Assembly (NCBI RefSeq): GCF_030696665.1
Contig: NZ_JAUYRV010000014.1
Coordinates: 1-64,000, forward strand
Direction: 5' to 3'
Length of the DNA: 64,000 nucleotides
DNA from: Novosphingobium sp.
GTDB lineage: Bacteria > Pseudomonadota > Alphaproteobacteria > Sphingomonadales > Sphingomonadaceae
In this document: piece after piece, positions 33,037 to 42,599 of the stretch
Layout: the number at the start of each line of letters is the position of its first letter
Position numbering within the stretch: the first letter of the stretch is position 1
Program-made: the position numbers and the translations under genes
Notes under the pieces: generated by a model
Databases searched by the model: none
Told to the model about the DNA's origin: nothing
What the model saw: the letters and a program-made list of their open reading frames with translations, nothing else

Positions 33037-35883
33037 ATGATCCTCCGCCTCCTATTCCCCCTCACTGCTGCCCTCACCCTCGCCGCCTGCGCAACCCAGC
33101 CCGCAGCGGTCGCCAGCGCCCCGAAACCCACGTGGGCCTTCCAGCAGAGCGACCTCCCCCCCGATCCGGCATTCCGCTACGGCCAGCTCCCCAACGGCAT
33201 GCGCTTCATCATCCGCCGCAACGCCACGCCTGCTGGCACCGCGCAGGTGCGCATGGACATCGCCACCGGCTCGCTGGACGAGCGCGAGGCCGAGCGCGGG
33301 TTTGCCCATTATGTCGAGCATATGGCTTTCAACGGCTCCACCCACGTGCCCGAAGGCGAGATGATCAAGCTGCTGGAGCGCAACGGGCTTTCGTTCGGCG
33401 CGGACACCAACGCACAGACGTCGTTCGAACAGACGCTCTACATGCTCGACCTGCCGCGTGCGGATCCCCAGCTGCTTGATACCGCGCTGATGCTGATGCG
33501 CGAAACCGCCAGCGAACTGGCCTTTGATCCCGAAGCCGTGGCGCGCGAACGCGGCGTGGTCCTTTCGGAATTGCGCGATGGGCAAGGCTGGCAGCGCACC
33601 AATCTTGAAGATCAGCTCGCCTTCTTCTACCCCGCCGCCACCTACCCCAAACGCCTGCCCATCGGCACGCCTGAGGCTTTGAACGCCTCCACCGCGCAAA
33701 CGCTCAAGGCCTTCTGGGCGCGCGAATATGTGCCGTCCAAAACCACCATGATCGTGGTCGGCGATTTTGACCCCGACGTTGTCGAAGCCGCCATCCGCGC
33801 CCGCTTTGCCGACTGGCAGCCAAAGCCCGAAACCCCTCGCCCCGATGAAGGCAAGGTCGATTCGAAACAGAAGGCCGCAGTCGACATCCACGTCGATCCC
33901 TCGCTGTCCGAACGCGTCACCGCATCGCGCCACGGCCCGTGGGTGGACGAGCCTGACACGGTGGCCAACCGCCGCACCGAACTGCTACGCCAGATCGGAT
34001 ACGGCGTCGTCAACCGCCGCTTTCAGCGCATGAGCCGCGTTCCCGATCCGCCGTTCCGGGGCGCAGGGTTCGGCACCAGCGCGGTGTTCAAGATCGGCCA
34101 CACCACCAACCTCATCGTCGATACCACCGACGGCGGCTGGCAACGCGGTTTCGCCGCCGCTGCCGGAACCTATGCCCGCGCGCTTTCGGGCAGCTTCACG
34201 CAGGGCGAAATCGCCGAGCAGGTCGCCAACATTCGTACCGCACTCGAAAACGCCGCCGCCGGGGCCGACACCCGCCCCCACGGCGCGCTGGTCAACGCCG
34301 CACTCTCGCTGGTCCGTGATGAGCAGGTGCCCACCACCCCGCAATCGGGCCTTGATCGCTTCAACCAGTTCGCCCCCACCATCACGCCCAAAGTCGTCAT
34401 GGCCGCGCTAAAGGCCGAGGCGATCCCGCTGAAAGATCCGCTGATCCGGTTTCAGGGCCGCAGCCTGCCCAAGGGCGGCAAAAAGGCGTTGCGCCAGACC
34501 TTCGCCAAAGCCGTCCGCGCAAAGGCTCCGGCGGGAGAAGTTCCGGCACCGGTGCCCTTCGCCTACACTGATTTCGGTCCCGCAGGCTCGATCGTGGCTG
34601 ACACTGTCGAACCGCTCTACGGCATCCGCCAGATCCGTTTTGCCAACAACGTGCGCCTGAACGTCAAACGCACCGATCTTGCCAAGGACCGCGTCCAGCT
34701 CAACCTCGATCTCGATGGCGGAGAAATGCTGGACAGCAAGTCCGATCCGCTTGCCACTGAGATGACCGCCGTGCTTGCGCGCGGCGGGCTGGCCCAGCAC
34801 AGCGAGGATGACCTGCAAACGCTGCTTGCCGGGCGCTCGGTCTCAATCAGCCTCGGCTCCAGCGGCGATACCTTCGATACAAGTGCCACCACCACGCCGC
34901 GCGATTTGGCGCTGCAACTGCAATTGTGGGCCGCGCTGCTGACCGATCCGGGTTACCGCCGCGAAGGCGAAGTGCTTTACCAGCAGAACATCGCCAATTT
35001 CTTCGCCCGCCTGCGCTCCTCCCCCAGTGCCGCGCTGGCCAATTCCATCGGTGGCGTTCTGTCAGACGAAGACCCGCGCTTCACGCTTCAGCCGCAATCG
35101 GCCTATAGCGCGCTGACGTATGACAAGCTGCGCCAGGCCATCACCAGCCGCCTCGCGCAGGGGGCCATCGAGATTGCCATTGTGGGCGATATTGACGAAG
35201 CTGCCACGATAGATGCCGTGGCCCGCACGTTGGGCGCGCTCGGTGTGCGAGAGCCTGATTTCCGCCCCTACACCGCAGAGCGCCAGCGCCCCTTCACCGC
35301 CGCCCGTGGCCCGCGCATCATTCGGCACACCGGTGAGGCCAACCAGTCGATCATCCGCATGGTCTGGCCCACCCGTGATGACAGCGATCCCGATGAGGCG
35401 ATGGCCTTTGCGCTCCTGGCCGAAGTGACCGGCATCGAAGTGCTTGATACTGTGCGCGAAAAACTGGGCAAGGCCTACAGCCCCGGCGCATCAAGCAGCC
35501 TCAGCCGCGTGTGGACCGGATACGGCACGTTTACGATCAACGCCTCGGTCGATCTGGCAGACCTTGCCCCCACCCGCACCGCGCTAACCGAAACCATGCG
35601 CTTGCTGGGTGCCCGGCCGGTCGATTCCGACGTCCTGCAGCGCGCCCGCGCGCCGATGCTCGAACGGATCGACAATGCGCTGAAAACCAACGGCGGCTGG
35701 ATGGCGCTTGCCGCCCGCGCGCAGACCCAGCCAGACCGCTTGATACGCGCAAGGGCCGCCCGCGCCCGGCTGGAAAAAATCACCGCCGCCGATCTGCAGT
35801 CCCTCGCCCGACGTTACCTTGCACCGGAAAAGGCGGTGGAACTGCTGGTCCTTCCCGAAGGCGCGGAAATACCCGCAACCTGA
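33037..35883 (+). CDS. M16 family zinc metallopeptidase lipoprotein (pitrilysin type)
   Basis: ATG 33037 gives 948 residues; upstream in-frame sequence belongs to purC and the repeat. The N-terminus is a lipoprotein signal with lipobox LAAC (Cys18). His91-Tyr-Val-Glu94-His95 (HYVEH) is the inverted zinc motif HxxEH of M16 peptidases. The length corresponds to two M16 halves, active at the N-terminus and inactive at the C-terminus (PGASSSLSRVWTGYGTF region). It probably degrades peptides or protein fragments in the periplasm at a membrane. Intact motifs suggest activity. Confidence 0.9.
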   Translation: MILRLLFPLTAALTLAACATQPAAVASAPKPTWAFQQSDLPPDPAFRYGQLPNGMRFIIRRNATPAGTAQVRMDIATGSLDEREAERGFAHYVEHMAFNGSTHVPEGEMIKLLERNGLSFGADTNAQTSFEQTLYMLDLPRADPQLLDTALMLMRETASELAFDPEAVARERGVVLSELRDGQGWQRTNLEDQLAFFYPAATYPKRLPIGTPEALNASTAQTLKAFWAREYVPSKTTMIVVGDFDPDVVEAAIRARFADWQPKPETPRPDEGKVDSKQKAAVDIHVDPSLSERVTASRHGPWVDEPDTVANRRTELLRQIGYGVVNRRFQRMSRVPDPPFRGAGFGTSAVFKIGHTTNLIVDTTDGGWQRGFAAAAGTYARALSGSFTQGEIAEQVANIRTALENAAAGADTRPHGALVNAALSLVRDEQVPTTPQSGLDRFNQFAPTITPKVVMAALKAEAIPLKDPLIRFQGRSLPKGGKKALRQTFAKAVRAKAPAGEVPAPVPFAYTDFGPAGSIVADTVEPLYGIRQIRFANNVRLNVKRTDLAKDRVQLNLDLDGGEMLDSKSDPLATEMTAVLARGGLAQHSEDDLQTLLAGRSVSISLGSSGDTFDTSATTTPRDLALQLQLWAALLTDPGYRREGEVLYQQNIANFFARLRSSPSAALANSIGGVLSDEDPRFTLQPQSAYSALTYDKLRQAITSRLAQGAIEIAIVGDIDEAATIDAVARTLGALGVREPDFRPYTAERQRPFTAARGPRIIRHTGEANQSIIRMVWPTRDDSDPDEAMAFALLAEVTGIEVLDTVREKLGKAYSPGASSSLSRVWTGYGTFTINASVDLADLAPTRTALTETMRLLGARPVDSDVLQRARAPMLERIDNALKTNGGWMALAARAQTQPDRLIRARAARARLEKITAADLQSLARRYLAPEKAVELLVLPEGAEIPAT

Positions 35884-35904
35884 CGATCATCGCCAACACA
35901 GGTG

Positions 35905-36073
35905 CTCCCCCGCGAAGGCGGGGGCCTCAGTCGTTTTACGCCGACTTCGCGTCACAACACCAAGGCCCCCGCCTTCGCGGGGGCGCGGCGCTTCTGCGGA
36001 TCGCGCGAATAAAGCCCCGTCCTCCTAAGAGGAGGGGGTTGGGGGTGGTGGCTCACCGCAAAGCGCAACGCCA
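35905..36073. repeat. Composite palindromic element A in a convergent intergenic region
   Basis: The first part (35905-35985) has arms CCCCCGCGAAGGCGGGGGCCT and AGGCCCCCGCCTTCGCGGGG around a centre containing TTTTACGCCGACTTC. The second part (about 36014-36073) contains CCTCCTAAGAGGAGG, GGGGGTGG and CGCAAAGCGC. The same two parts, in the same order and orientation, occur at 58033-58182. It fills the space between the M16 peptidase 3' end and the convergent TetR gene, where it could end transcripts from both sides. Confidence 0.75.
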
Positions 36074-36075
36074 AC

Positions 36076-36681
36076 TCACCCCACCCGCAACCCTGCCAGC
36101 ACCAGTCCGGCATGGCACTCAGCCAGCCAATCCACATCCAGCACGTCTGCCCCCACCGGCTCAAACACGCTGCGCCACAGCGCCGCATGCACGATTCCGC
36201 CGGTCACGCTGTGCGCTGCCATCTTCGCATCGGCGCAGGCAAATTCGCCACGCTCGATGCCGTGGATGATCAGCCGCTCCACCGCGCCAAGGACGCAAAT
36301 CGTGGCGGTCTCGTGATAAAACCGCGCGAGTTCGGGGAAATTGCGCCCCTCGCCCACGATCAGGCGCGGCAGGAACGCCATGTCGGGGCTGGCCATGCGC
36401 TTCATCGCGTTCTTCACAAAGGCGCGGAGAAGCGCAGGTGCGGGCAAGGTGCCATAATCGCCCGGCAGCAGCGCGGGCATCATTTCGGTGATCACTTCGC
36501 ACACCAGCGCGCGGAACAGCGCTTCCTTGCTTTCAAACGCCAGATACAACGCGGCGCGGCTGATCCCCACCCGTTTTCCGACGTCCTCCATGCGCGCTGC
36601 GGCAAAGCCACGTGTGGCAAATTCGGCGCGCGCAGCATCGATAATGCGGTCGCGGCGGTCGGCTGGGGTTACACGGGGCAT
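36076..36681 (-). CDS. TetR/AcrR-family transcriptional regulator
   Basis: A 201-residue repressor. The N-terminal helix-turn-helix reads IIDAARAEFATRGFAAARMEDVG, then RVGISRAALYLAFESKEALF, typical TetR. The C-terminal ligand domain is not informative as to the effector. A small inverted repeat at 36696-36709 lies just upstream of its start and probably serves autoregulation. No divergent target gene is immediately adjacent, so its regulon cannot be named. Confidence 0.87.
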   Translation of the reverse strand: MPRVTPADRRDRIIDAARAEFATRGFAAARMEDVGKRVGISRAALYLAFESKEALFRALVCEVITEMMPALLPGDYGTLPAPALLRAFVKNAMKRMASPDMAFLPRLIVGEGRNFPELARFYHETATICVLGAVERLIIHGIERGEFACADAKMAAHSVTGGIVHAALWRSVFEPVGADVLDVDWLAECHAGLVLAGLRVG

Positions 36682-36695
36682 GATGCAATAATAAC

Positions 36696-36709
36696 TGACG
36701 CATCTGTCA
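36696..36709. promoter_or_regulatory. Candidate TetR operator TGAC-N6-GTCA
   Basis: The sequence TGACGCATCTGTCA is centred about 21 bases upstream of the tetR-like start codon. The half-sites are short, so confidence is modest. Confidence 0.4.
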
Positions 36710-37177
36710 TGTAAAGGCCGGCGTATATCTCGGGGAAAAAGGCGGTGGCGGGCCGTCGGATCGTCGCATGGGGTGCGTTGGTGCGGTAACGGCCCGCCAC
36801 CGGATGGACTTTGGCCCGTCCTTCAGGCCCCGCGAAGATACCCCCTTGCCGCCCCATGCGCGTCATCGTTTTCCTACTTACGCAAAGACCGCTAGGGTGC
36901 GCGCCATGACCACCATCACGCACCCCGTTGCTGTTTGCACATCGTCGCCATTCCGGGCTTGCGCTGCGCGGGGCGTGCATCGTTTTTTCCGCAATGCAGC
37001 AACGGCAGCGGACCCCGTGCAAAGTTTCTCAGGACTGTGTAAACTGTGTAAACCCCTTCAGGAAAAGCCACCGAAACCTGAACAGATTACACCATGCACG
37101 GGGTTGCTCTTCGCGGCCTCAGGTTGCATAGGCCGCCCCGAGATTCTCATGCTTCAAGTGTCCGAAAGGCCCCGTCG
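36710..37177. other. Intergenic region upstream of purS
   Basis: About 470 bases with no convincing gene; open frames are short or of odd composition. Two 9-base direct repeats ACTGTGTAA occur at 37034-37051. The purS promoter should lie here. No purine riboswitch (xpt-type pairing) is recognised. Confidence 0.4.
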
Positions 37178-37411
37178 ATGAAGGTTCGCGTCATTGTCAC
37201 CCTCAAGAACGGCGTGCTCGATCCGCAGGGCCGCGCAATCCACCATGCATTGGAAGGCCTCGGTTTCGAAGGCGTCAACGATGTGCGCGCGGGCCGCGTG
37301 ATCGAACTCGATGTGGCAGACGGCACATCGGACGAAGCTCTGGACGATATGTGCCGCAAGCTGCTCGCCAACATGGTGATCGAAAACTACCGCATCGAAA
37401 AGGCGGCCTGA
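37178..37411 (+). CDS. purS: Phosphoribosylformylglycinamidine synthase subunit PurS
   Basis: 77 residues (MKVRVIVTLKNGVLDPQGRA, GFEGVNDVRAGRVIELDV, CRKLLANMVIENYRIE), the full length of the small bridging subunit of the three-part FGAM synthase (PurS, PurQ, PurL). It sits 18 bases before purQ. Large-subunit purL is not in the window. Confidence 0.95.
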   Translation: MKVRVIVTLKNGVLDPQGRAIHHALEGLGFEGVNDVRAGRVIELDVADGTSDEALDDMCRKLLANMVIENYRIEKAA

Positions 37412-37429
37412 GCGCAGGAGCGAAACGAC

Positions 37430-38107
37430 ATGGCTTTCACTTCTGCCGTCATCACTTTCCCCGGCTCCAACTGCGACCGTGACATGGCCGTCGCCATCGA
37501 ACAGGTCTGCGGCGGCACTGTCCACCGCGTTTGGCACGGCGATGCAGATTTGCCCGATGGACTAGACTTCATCGCTCTGCCCGGCGGGTTCTCCTATGGG
37601 GATTATCTGCGTTCGGGCGCGATGGCGGCCCGTTCACCGGTGATGCAGGCGGTGGTCCGTGCAGCTGAGCGCGGCGTGGCCGTGCTGGGCGTGTGCAACG
37701 GCTTTCAGGTGTTGACCGAAGCGGGCTTGCTGCCCGGCGCGCTGATGCGCAATGCCGGCATCCGCTTTGTCTGCCGCGACGTGGCGTTGACGGTTGAAAA
37801 CAACCAGTCACTGTTCACAGCAGGCTACGAAGCCGGTCAGCAGATCACGATTCCGGTGGCCCACCACGATGGCAACTACTTCGCCGACGATGCCACGCTT
37901 GACCGGCTCGAAGGCGAAGGCCGCGTGGCCTTCCGCTATGCCACGCCTGTCAACGGCTCGGCCCGCAACATCGCAGGCGTGCTGGGTGATCGCGGCAACG
38001 TGCTGGGCATGATGCCTCATCCTGAACGCATGATCGAAGCAGCGCACGGCGGCACCGATGGCCGCGCCCTGTTCGAAAGCGTCGTGCGCGGACTGGTCGA
38101 AGCCTGA
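37430..38107 (+). CDS. purQ: Phosphoribosylformylglycinamidine synthase glutaminase subunit PurQ
   Basis: 225 residues. The class I glutamine amidotransferase motifs are [15 protein letters not shown] (nucleophile Cys) and MMPHPERM (catalytic His), with substrate-binding [14 protein letters not shown]. It supplies ammonia to PurL for FGAM formation. It ends three bases before the convergent GGDEF-EAL gene. Confidence 0.95.
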   Translation: MAFTSAVITFPGSNCDRDMAVAIEQVCGGTVHRVWHGDADLPDGLDFIALPGGFSYGDYLRSGAMAARSPVMQAVVRAAERGVAVLGVCNGFQVLTEAGLLPGALMRNAGIRFVCRDVALTVENNQSLFTAGYEAGQQITIPVAHHDGNYFADDATLDRLEGEGRVAFRYATPVNGSARNIAGVLGDRGNVLGMMPHPERMIEAAHGGTDGRALFESVVRGLVEA

Positions 38108-38110
38108 TCC

Positions 38111-40471
38111 TCAGGCCCGCTCGCGCTGGCGGATCTTGCCAAACAGGCTAAGCGCGTCGGCCCCGGTCATCGGGCGGCCAAAGAAATAGCCCTGGATCTT
38201 CTTGCAGCCGATCTTGCGGATCACTTCCAGTTCCAGCTCGGTCTCCACGCCCTCGGCCGTGGTCGACATTTCCAGACTGTCTGCCATCGCCACCACAGCG
38301 CGGCAGATGGCCAGACTCTCAGGATTGCTCTTGGCCGCGCCCTGCACAAAGCTGCGATCCACCTTGATCGTCGAAAAGCGCATCTTGCGCAGATAGCCGA
38401 GCGACGAATATCCGGTCCCGAAATCGTCGAGCGCTACGCCGCAACCAATGCCCATCAGGTTCTCCAGCGTCATCTGCGCGGTCGCCCCATCGCGCACGAA
38501 GATACTCTCGGTCACCTCAATTTCAAGCCGGTGCGGCGAAAGGCCGCTGGCCGTCAGCGCGCCAACCACCGTCTCGGCAAAGTACGGGTCAAGCAGTTGT
38601 TCGCCCGAGACGTTGACCGCGATCTTGATATTGCCGGGCCATTTCATCGCTTCACGGCAGGCGGTACGCAAAACCCATTCGCCAATCGGCACGATCAGGC
38701 GTGTGTCCTCGGCGATGGGGATGAATTTGGCCGGGCTGACGAAGCCGTGTTCGTTGCTGTTCCACCGCAGCAGGGCCTCGAAGCTGAGCACCTTTTCACT
38801 GACCGCATCGACGACGGGTTGGTACATCAGCGAAAATTCGTCGCGCTCAAGCGCATGGCGCATTGAAAATTCGAGCTTCCGGCGCTCCTCGGCATGGGCG
38901 TGGAGCGAAGGTTCATAGCCGCAGTGCCGCCCGCCACCATCGTCCTTGGCACGATAGAGCGCGAGGTCAGCGTTGCGCAGCAGGGTTTCGACGGTAGCGC
39001 CATCACGCGGGCCGAAAGCAGAGCCAATGCTGGCGCCGACATAAAGCGTGTGGTGATCGACTTCGTAGGGTTGCGAAAGCGTGGAGATGATGGCGGCGCT
39101 GAGATCGGCGACGCGCTGAGTGTTGGCGGCATCGCGGATCACCACGCCGAATTCATCGCCGCCCAGCCGCCCGCAAACCTCGTTTTCATGCACGATCTTC
39201 TTGAGCCGTTCGGACACGAGCGCCAGCATCTGATCGCCCACAAGGTGGCCCAGCGTATCGTTGATCGCCTTGAACCGGTCGAGGTCGATCATCATGAACG
39301 CGCATTCGGTGCGCCACTTCTCGGCATAGCCCATCGCATTGCCCAGCGCTTCAGTAAGCATCAGACGGTTGGGCAGGCCGGTGAGGGTGTCGTAGCGAGC
39401 GAGCCAAGCGATCTTTTCGGCGCTCTCCCGCTGTTCGGTGACATCGGACCCGACCCCGCGAAAACCGATGAACGTGCCGTTCTCATCGACCTTGGGTGAT
39501 GCGGAAAGCTCCCACCAGCGCGGGCTTCCGCGCAAGGTGACGCGCACCAGCAGATTGGAAAAGCTCTCACGGCGCTTCAACCGCTCGGCCAGATCGTGGA
39601 GGCTTGAATGGAAATGACCGCTGTCCCAAGCCTCTCCGGCGATGAGCTGGATCAGCGGCTTGCCGTCGATATCGGCGGGATCGTCACCGAGCGCAAAGGC
39701 GAAGCGCGGGCTGACCGAGCGGACGCGGCGGTTGGCATCGACCTGCCACAACCAGTCGGCATCGCCCTCCTCAAATTCACGCAGCAACAACGACACCACT
39801 TCGGACTTCTCGACCATGCCCGCCTCGGCTACGCGCGCGATCAGGAACGTGCGCGCGGCGTCGATCGCGCCGACACTGACGATGGCGATGAACACAGCGG
39901 CAATGGCGGCAGCGGTATATTGCCCAAAGAACACCAGCGTCATCATGGCCGATACGCCGACAACGCCCGCAAACATCACTGTTGCGATCGGTAGCGCGAC
40001 GAACGTCACCGCCATGCCGGTCATCAACATGGCAAGAACCGTCCACAGCGTCATCCGCTGTGTGGGATCACCGAACGGCGAAAACGCAATCATCGGAACG
40101 GCCCACACCACCGACATGGCCAGCGAGTTCAGCGTCTGGCGATGGATTTCGTGGCGGCTGATCCGGCGGCGATCTGCGTCGAGCAGCGAGCGGTCAAAAC
40201 GTGCGCCGCTGTATAACGCGCCGGTCAGGAGCGCCATCCAGCCAATCATCGCCACGGCATGAACCTGCGCAGCATAGATCTGCAGCACCATAAGGGCGGC
40301 GATTGCGTGACCGAACAGCCTTGCGAATGTCAGCTTTGCCAGACTGGAATACTGCAAGCCGCGCAACCGCCCCCAGTCCCCTTCGACAGGTTCCTGAAGG
40401 CCAATGACGGCAAGCACCGGCAACTTGTTGTCGGAGCGAGGTTCAGGAAGGGGTGGGAAAGTTGATTTCAC
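38111..40471 (-). CDS. Membrane GGDEF-EAL protein with PAS domain (c-di-GMP turnover)
   Basis: 786 residues. Several hydrophobic helices occupy about residues 40-200, followed by a PAS-like sensor segment (WLWQVDANRRVRSVSPRFAFALG, about 235-350). The diguanylate cyclase domain has an intact GRLGGDEFGVV. The phosphodiesterase domain has SFEALLRWNSNEHG, ALDDFGTGYSSLGYL and TTAEGVETELE, with the EAL and DDFGTG motifs complete. It may make or break c-di-GMP. No effector gene is adjacent; the giant adhesin at 10865 would be an attractive but unproven output. Confidence 0.9.
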   Translation of the reverse strand: MKSTFPPLPEPRSDNKLPVLAVIGLQEPVEGDWGRLRGLQYSSLAKLTFARLFGHAIAALMVLQIYAAQVHAVAMIGWMALLTGALYSGARFDRSLLDADRRRISRHEIHRQTLNSLAMSVVWAVPMIAFSPFGDPTQRMTLWTVLAMLMTGMAVTFVALPIATVMFAGVVGVSAMMTLVFFGQYTAAAIAAVFIAIVSVGAIDAARTFLIARVAEAGMVEKSEVVSLLLREFEEGDADWLWQVDANRRVRSVSPRFAFALGDDPADIDGKPLIQLIAGEAWDSGHFHSSLHDLAERLKRRESFSNLLVRVTLRGSPRWWELSASPKVDENGTFIGFRGVGSDVTEQRESAEKIAWLARYDTLTGLPNRLMLTEALGNAMGYAEKWRTECAFMMIDLDRFKAINDTLGHLVGDQMLALVSERLKKIVHENEVCGRLGGDEFGVVIRDAANTQRVADLSAAIISTLSQPYEVDHHTLYVGASIGSAFGPRDGATVETLLRNADLALYRAKDDGGGRHCGYEPSLHAHAEERRKLEFSMRHALERDEFSLMYQPVVDAVSEKVLSFEALLRWNSNEHGFVSPAKFIPIAEDTRLIVPIGEWVLRTACREAMKWPGNIKIAVNVSGEQLLDPYFAETVVGALTASGLSPHRLEIEVTESIFVRDGATAQMTLENLMGIGCGVALDDFGTGYSSLGYLRKMRFSTIKVDRSFVQGAAKSNPESLAICRAVVAMADSLEMSTTAEGVETELELEVIRKIGCKKIQGYFFGRPMTGADALSLFGKIRQRERA

Positions 40472-40540
40472 TGCATGAGCAATACCTGCGAAATCTTATC
40501 CAAAAGTAAGCGGAATCGGTCCTTTGCAGCCTTTGATGGT

Positions 40541-40586
40541 TAAAAATTTGGCCCGCCGCGCACCCTCTCGGGAGCACGACGGGCCG
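40541..40586 (-). terminator. Terminator of the aceA-small protein transcript
   Basis: On the minus strand a stem of GGCCCG...CGGGCC (40550-40585) is followed by AAATTTTT. It lies about 50 bases after the stop of the 52-residue gene, the expected end of the aceA transcript. Confidence 0.65.
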
Positions 40587-40632
40587 GACTTTCCTCCCCA
40601 GGAAAGATCCTTAGATGCCTGACACCGGAGTT

Positions 40633-40791
40633 TTAACGCCCCAATGCGCTGCCAAGCCGGTGGTAAAGGTTCGAAAACTTGACCGATTCCGGCTGGTCTT
40701 CGATTGCCTTGAGATAATGCAATACGGCTTCGCGGATCAGCTTGAAGTCCTCGGTCGAGAGGACCGCGCGGGCACGTGCAGGTTCAGCCAT
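40633..40791 (-). CDS. Small conserved-looking protein (52 aa) downstream of aceA
   Basis: The ATG at 40791 opens MAEPARARAVLSTEDFKLIR, then EAVLHYLKAIEDQPESVKFS and NLYHRLGSALGR. It is a helical, charged protein with natural composition and lies 65 bases after aceA on the same strand, before a shared terminator. No known domain. The arrangement suggests co-expression with the glyoxylate cycle enzyme and perhaps a role as a small modulator. Confidence 0.65.
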   Translation of the reverse strand: MAEPARARAVLSTEDFKLIREAVLHYLKAIEDQPESVKFSNLYHRLGSALGR

Positions 40792-40856
40792 GATGGGTCT
40801 CCTTCTTGGATCTTCGGGGCGTGATTGCCGCGAGGATTTGCTTTGCTGCCTGACGG

Positions 40857-42452
40857 TCAGGCGGCGAACTGGTTCATCGTGTTGTGAGCGCCACCGGCCT
40901 TGAGCGCGGCTTCGCCCGAGAAGTATTCCTTGTGATCGTCACCGATGTCCGAGCCGGACATGTTCTGGTGCTTCACGCAGGCGATACCCTGGCGGATTTC
41001 TTCGCGCTGGACCTGCTTGACGTAGCCCAGCATGCCTTCTTCGCCGAAGTAGCGCTTGGCGAGGTTATCGGTGCTGAGCGCGGCCGTGTGATAGGTCGGC
41101 AGCGTGATCAGGTGGTGGAAAATGCCCGCCTGCGCCGCAGCATCGCGCTGGAACGTGCGGATACGCTCGTCCGCCTCGATGCCGAGGTCGCTTCCATCAT
41201 AGTCCACGCTCATCAGCTTGGCCCGGTCATAGGCGCTCAGGTCACGGCCTTCGGCTTCCCATGCGTCGAACACCTGCTGACGGAAGTTCAGTGTCCAGTT
41301 GAAACTGGGGCTGTTGTTGTAGACCAGCTTGGCGTTGGGGATCACTTCGCGGATGCGGTTCACCATGCCACCGATCTGGCCGATGTGCGGCTTTTCGGTT
41401 TCGATCCACAGCAGGTCCGCGCCGTTCTGCAGCGAGGTGATGCTGTCCAGCACGCAGCGGTCTTCACCGGTTCCGCTACGGAACTGGAACAAGTTCGAAG
41501 GCAGGCGCTTGGGGCGCATCAACTTGCCATCGCGGGCAATCAGCACATCGCCGTGGCCGAGATTGGCGGGATCGACAGCCTCGCAATCGAGGAAGCTGTT
41601 GTACTGGTCGCCAAGATCACCCGCCTCACGGGTGTAGGCGATCTGCTTGGTCAGGCCAGCGCCGAGCGAGTCGGTGCGGGCAACGATCACGCCATCATCG
41701 ACGCCGAGTTCCATGAAGGCATAGCGAACCGCGCGGATCTTCGCGAGGAAGTCCTCATGCGGAACGGTCACCTTGCCATCCTGATGGCCGCACTGCTTTT
41801 CGTCCGAAACCTGGTTTTCGATCTGGATGCAGCAGGCGCCCGCTTCGATGAACTTCTTGGCGAGCAGATAGGTTGCCTCGGCATTGCCGAACCCTGCGTC
41901 GATATCGGCGATGATCGGCACGACGTGCGTTTCGAACTCGTCGATCTTGTGCAGGAGGCGGTGAGTGTTGACCGCATCGCCCGCTTTCTTGGCAGTATCG
42001 AGATCGCGGAACAGCATGCCCAGTTCGCGGGCATCGGCCTGCTTCAGGAACGTGTAGAGTTCCTCAATCAGATCGGAAACGCTGGTCTTCTCATGCATCG
42101 ATTGATCGGGCAGGGGGCCGAATTCGCTGCGCAGTGCGGCAACCATCCAGCCTGACAGGTACAGGTAGCGCCCCTTGGTGGTTCCGAAATGCTTCTTAAT
42201 CGAAATCATCTTCTGCTGGCCGATGAACCCGTGCCAGCAACCGAGCGACTGCGTGTACTTGGCCGGGTCAGCGTCATAGGCAGCCATATCGGCGCGCATG
42301 ATCTTTGCCGTGTAGCGCGCGATGTCGAGCCCGGTGTGGAAGCGGTTCTGCAGGCGCATGCGGGCCACGCTCTCCGGCTCAATCCCGTCCCAGGTCTGCG
42401 CGAATGGCGCGATGGCCTTGCCGGCTTCTACGATCTTGCTGTGGTAGGTCAT
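40857..42452 (-). CDS. aceA: Isocitrate lyase (long form)
   Basis: 531 residues, the length of the Pseudomonas aeruginosa-type enzyme. It cleaves isocitrate to succinate and glyoxylate in the glyoxylate shunt, needed for growth on acetate and fatty acids. The catalytic loop is KQCGHQDGK with Cys221; it has Gln where classical enzymes have Lys (KKCGH). GCWHGFIGQQKMISIKKHFG and VYNNSPSFNW are further conserved blocks. It is divergent from a RamB/ScfR-like regulator, with an inverted repeat between them, and followed by a 52-residue gene. Confidence 0.95.
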   Translation of the reverse strand: MTYHSKIVEAGKAIAPFAQTWDGIEPESVARMRLQNRFHTGLDIARYTAKIMRADMAAYDADPAKYTQSLGCWHGFIGQQKMISIKKHFGTTKGRYLYLSGWMVAALRSEFGPLPDQSMHEKTSVSDLIEELYTFLKQADARELGMLFRDLDTAKKAGDAVNTHRLLHKIDEFETHVVPIIADIDAGFGNAEATYLLAKKFIEAGACCIQIENQVSDEKQCGHQDGKVTVPHEDFLAKIRAVRYAFMELGVDDGVIVARTDSLGAGLTKQIAYTREAGDLGDQYNSFLDCEAVDPANLGHGDVLIARDGKLMRPKRLPSNLFQFRSGTGEDRCVLDSITSLQNGADLLWIETEKPHIGQIGGMVNRIREVIPNAKLVYNNSPSFNWTLNFRQQVFDAWEAEGRDLSAYDRAKLMSVDYDGSDLGIEADERIRTFQRDAAAQAGIFHHLITLPTYHTAALSTDNLAKRYFGEEGMLGYVKQVQREEIRQGIACVKHQNMSGSDIGDDHKEYFSGEAALKAGGAHNTMNQFAA

Positions 42453-42545
42453 GTCCCGTGTTCCCTCACGTGGTCTGCGTCTGATGTGACATCGGGGTAA
42501 CGGACGAATCGCGGCGGCGGAATGCGGTGCGCGGTCATGTTGTCA

Positions 42546-42572
42546 AACTTTACAAGATATGCTTGTAAAGTT
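42546..42572. promoter_or_regulatory. Operator candidate AACTTTACAAG-N5-CTTGTAAAGTT between aceA and its regulator
   Basis: A perfect 11-base inverted repeat with a 5-base spacer lies 27 bases before the regulator start and 93 bases from the aceA start. The half-site resembles the AAACTTTGCAAA-type motif reported for RamB, a regulator of glyoxylate-cycle genes in actinobacteria. Binding by the divergent regulator is inferred. Confidence 0.7.
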
Positions 42573-42599
42573 GTGCAGACGCTACAGAGGCCATGTGCA

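Noticed and set aside
37034..37051. Two ACTGTGTAA direct repeats as a regulator site
   Set aside because: Too short, and no regulator or symmetry supports a function; mentioned only within the intergenic entry.
36906..37181. Open frame beginning MTTITHPVAVCTSS upstream of purS
   Set aside because: No ribosome binding site, odd Cys/Pro composition and overlap with the purS start; no sign of a leader peptide.
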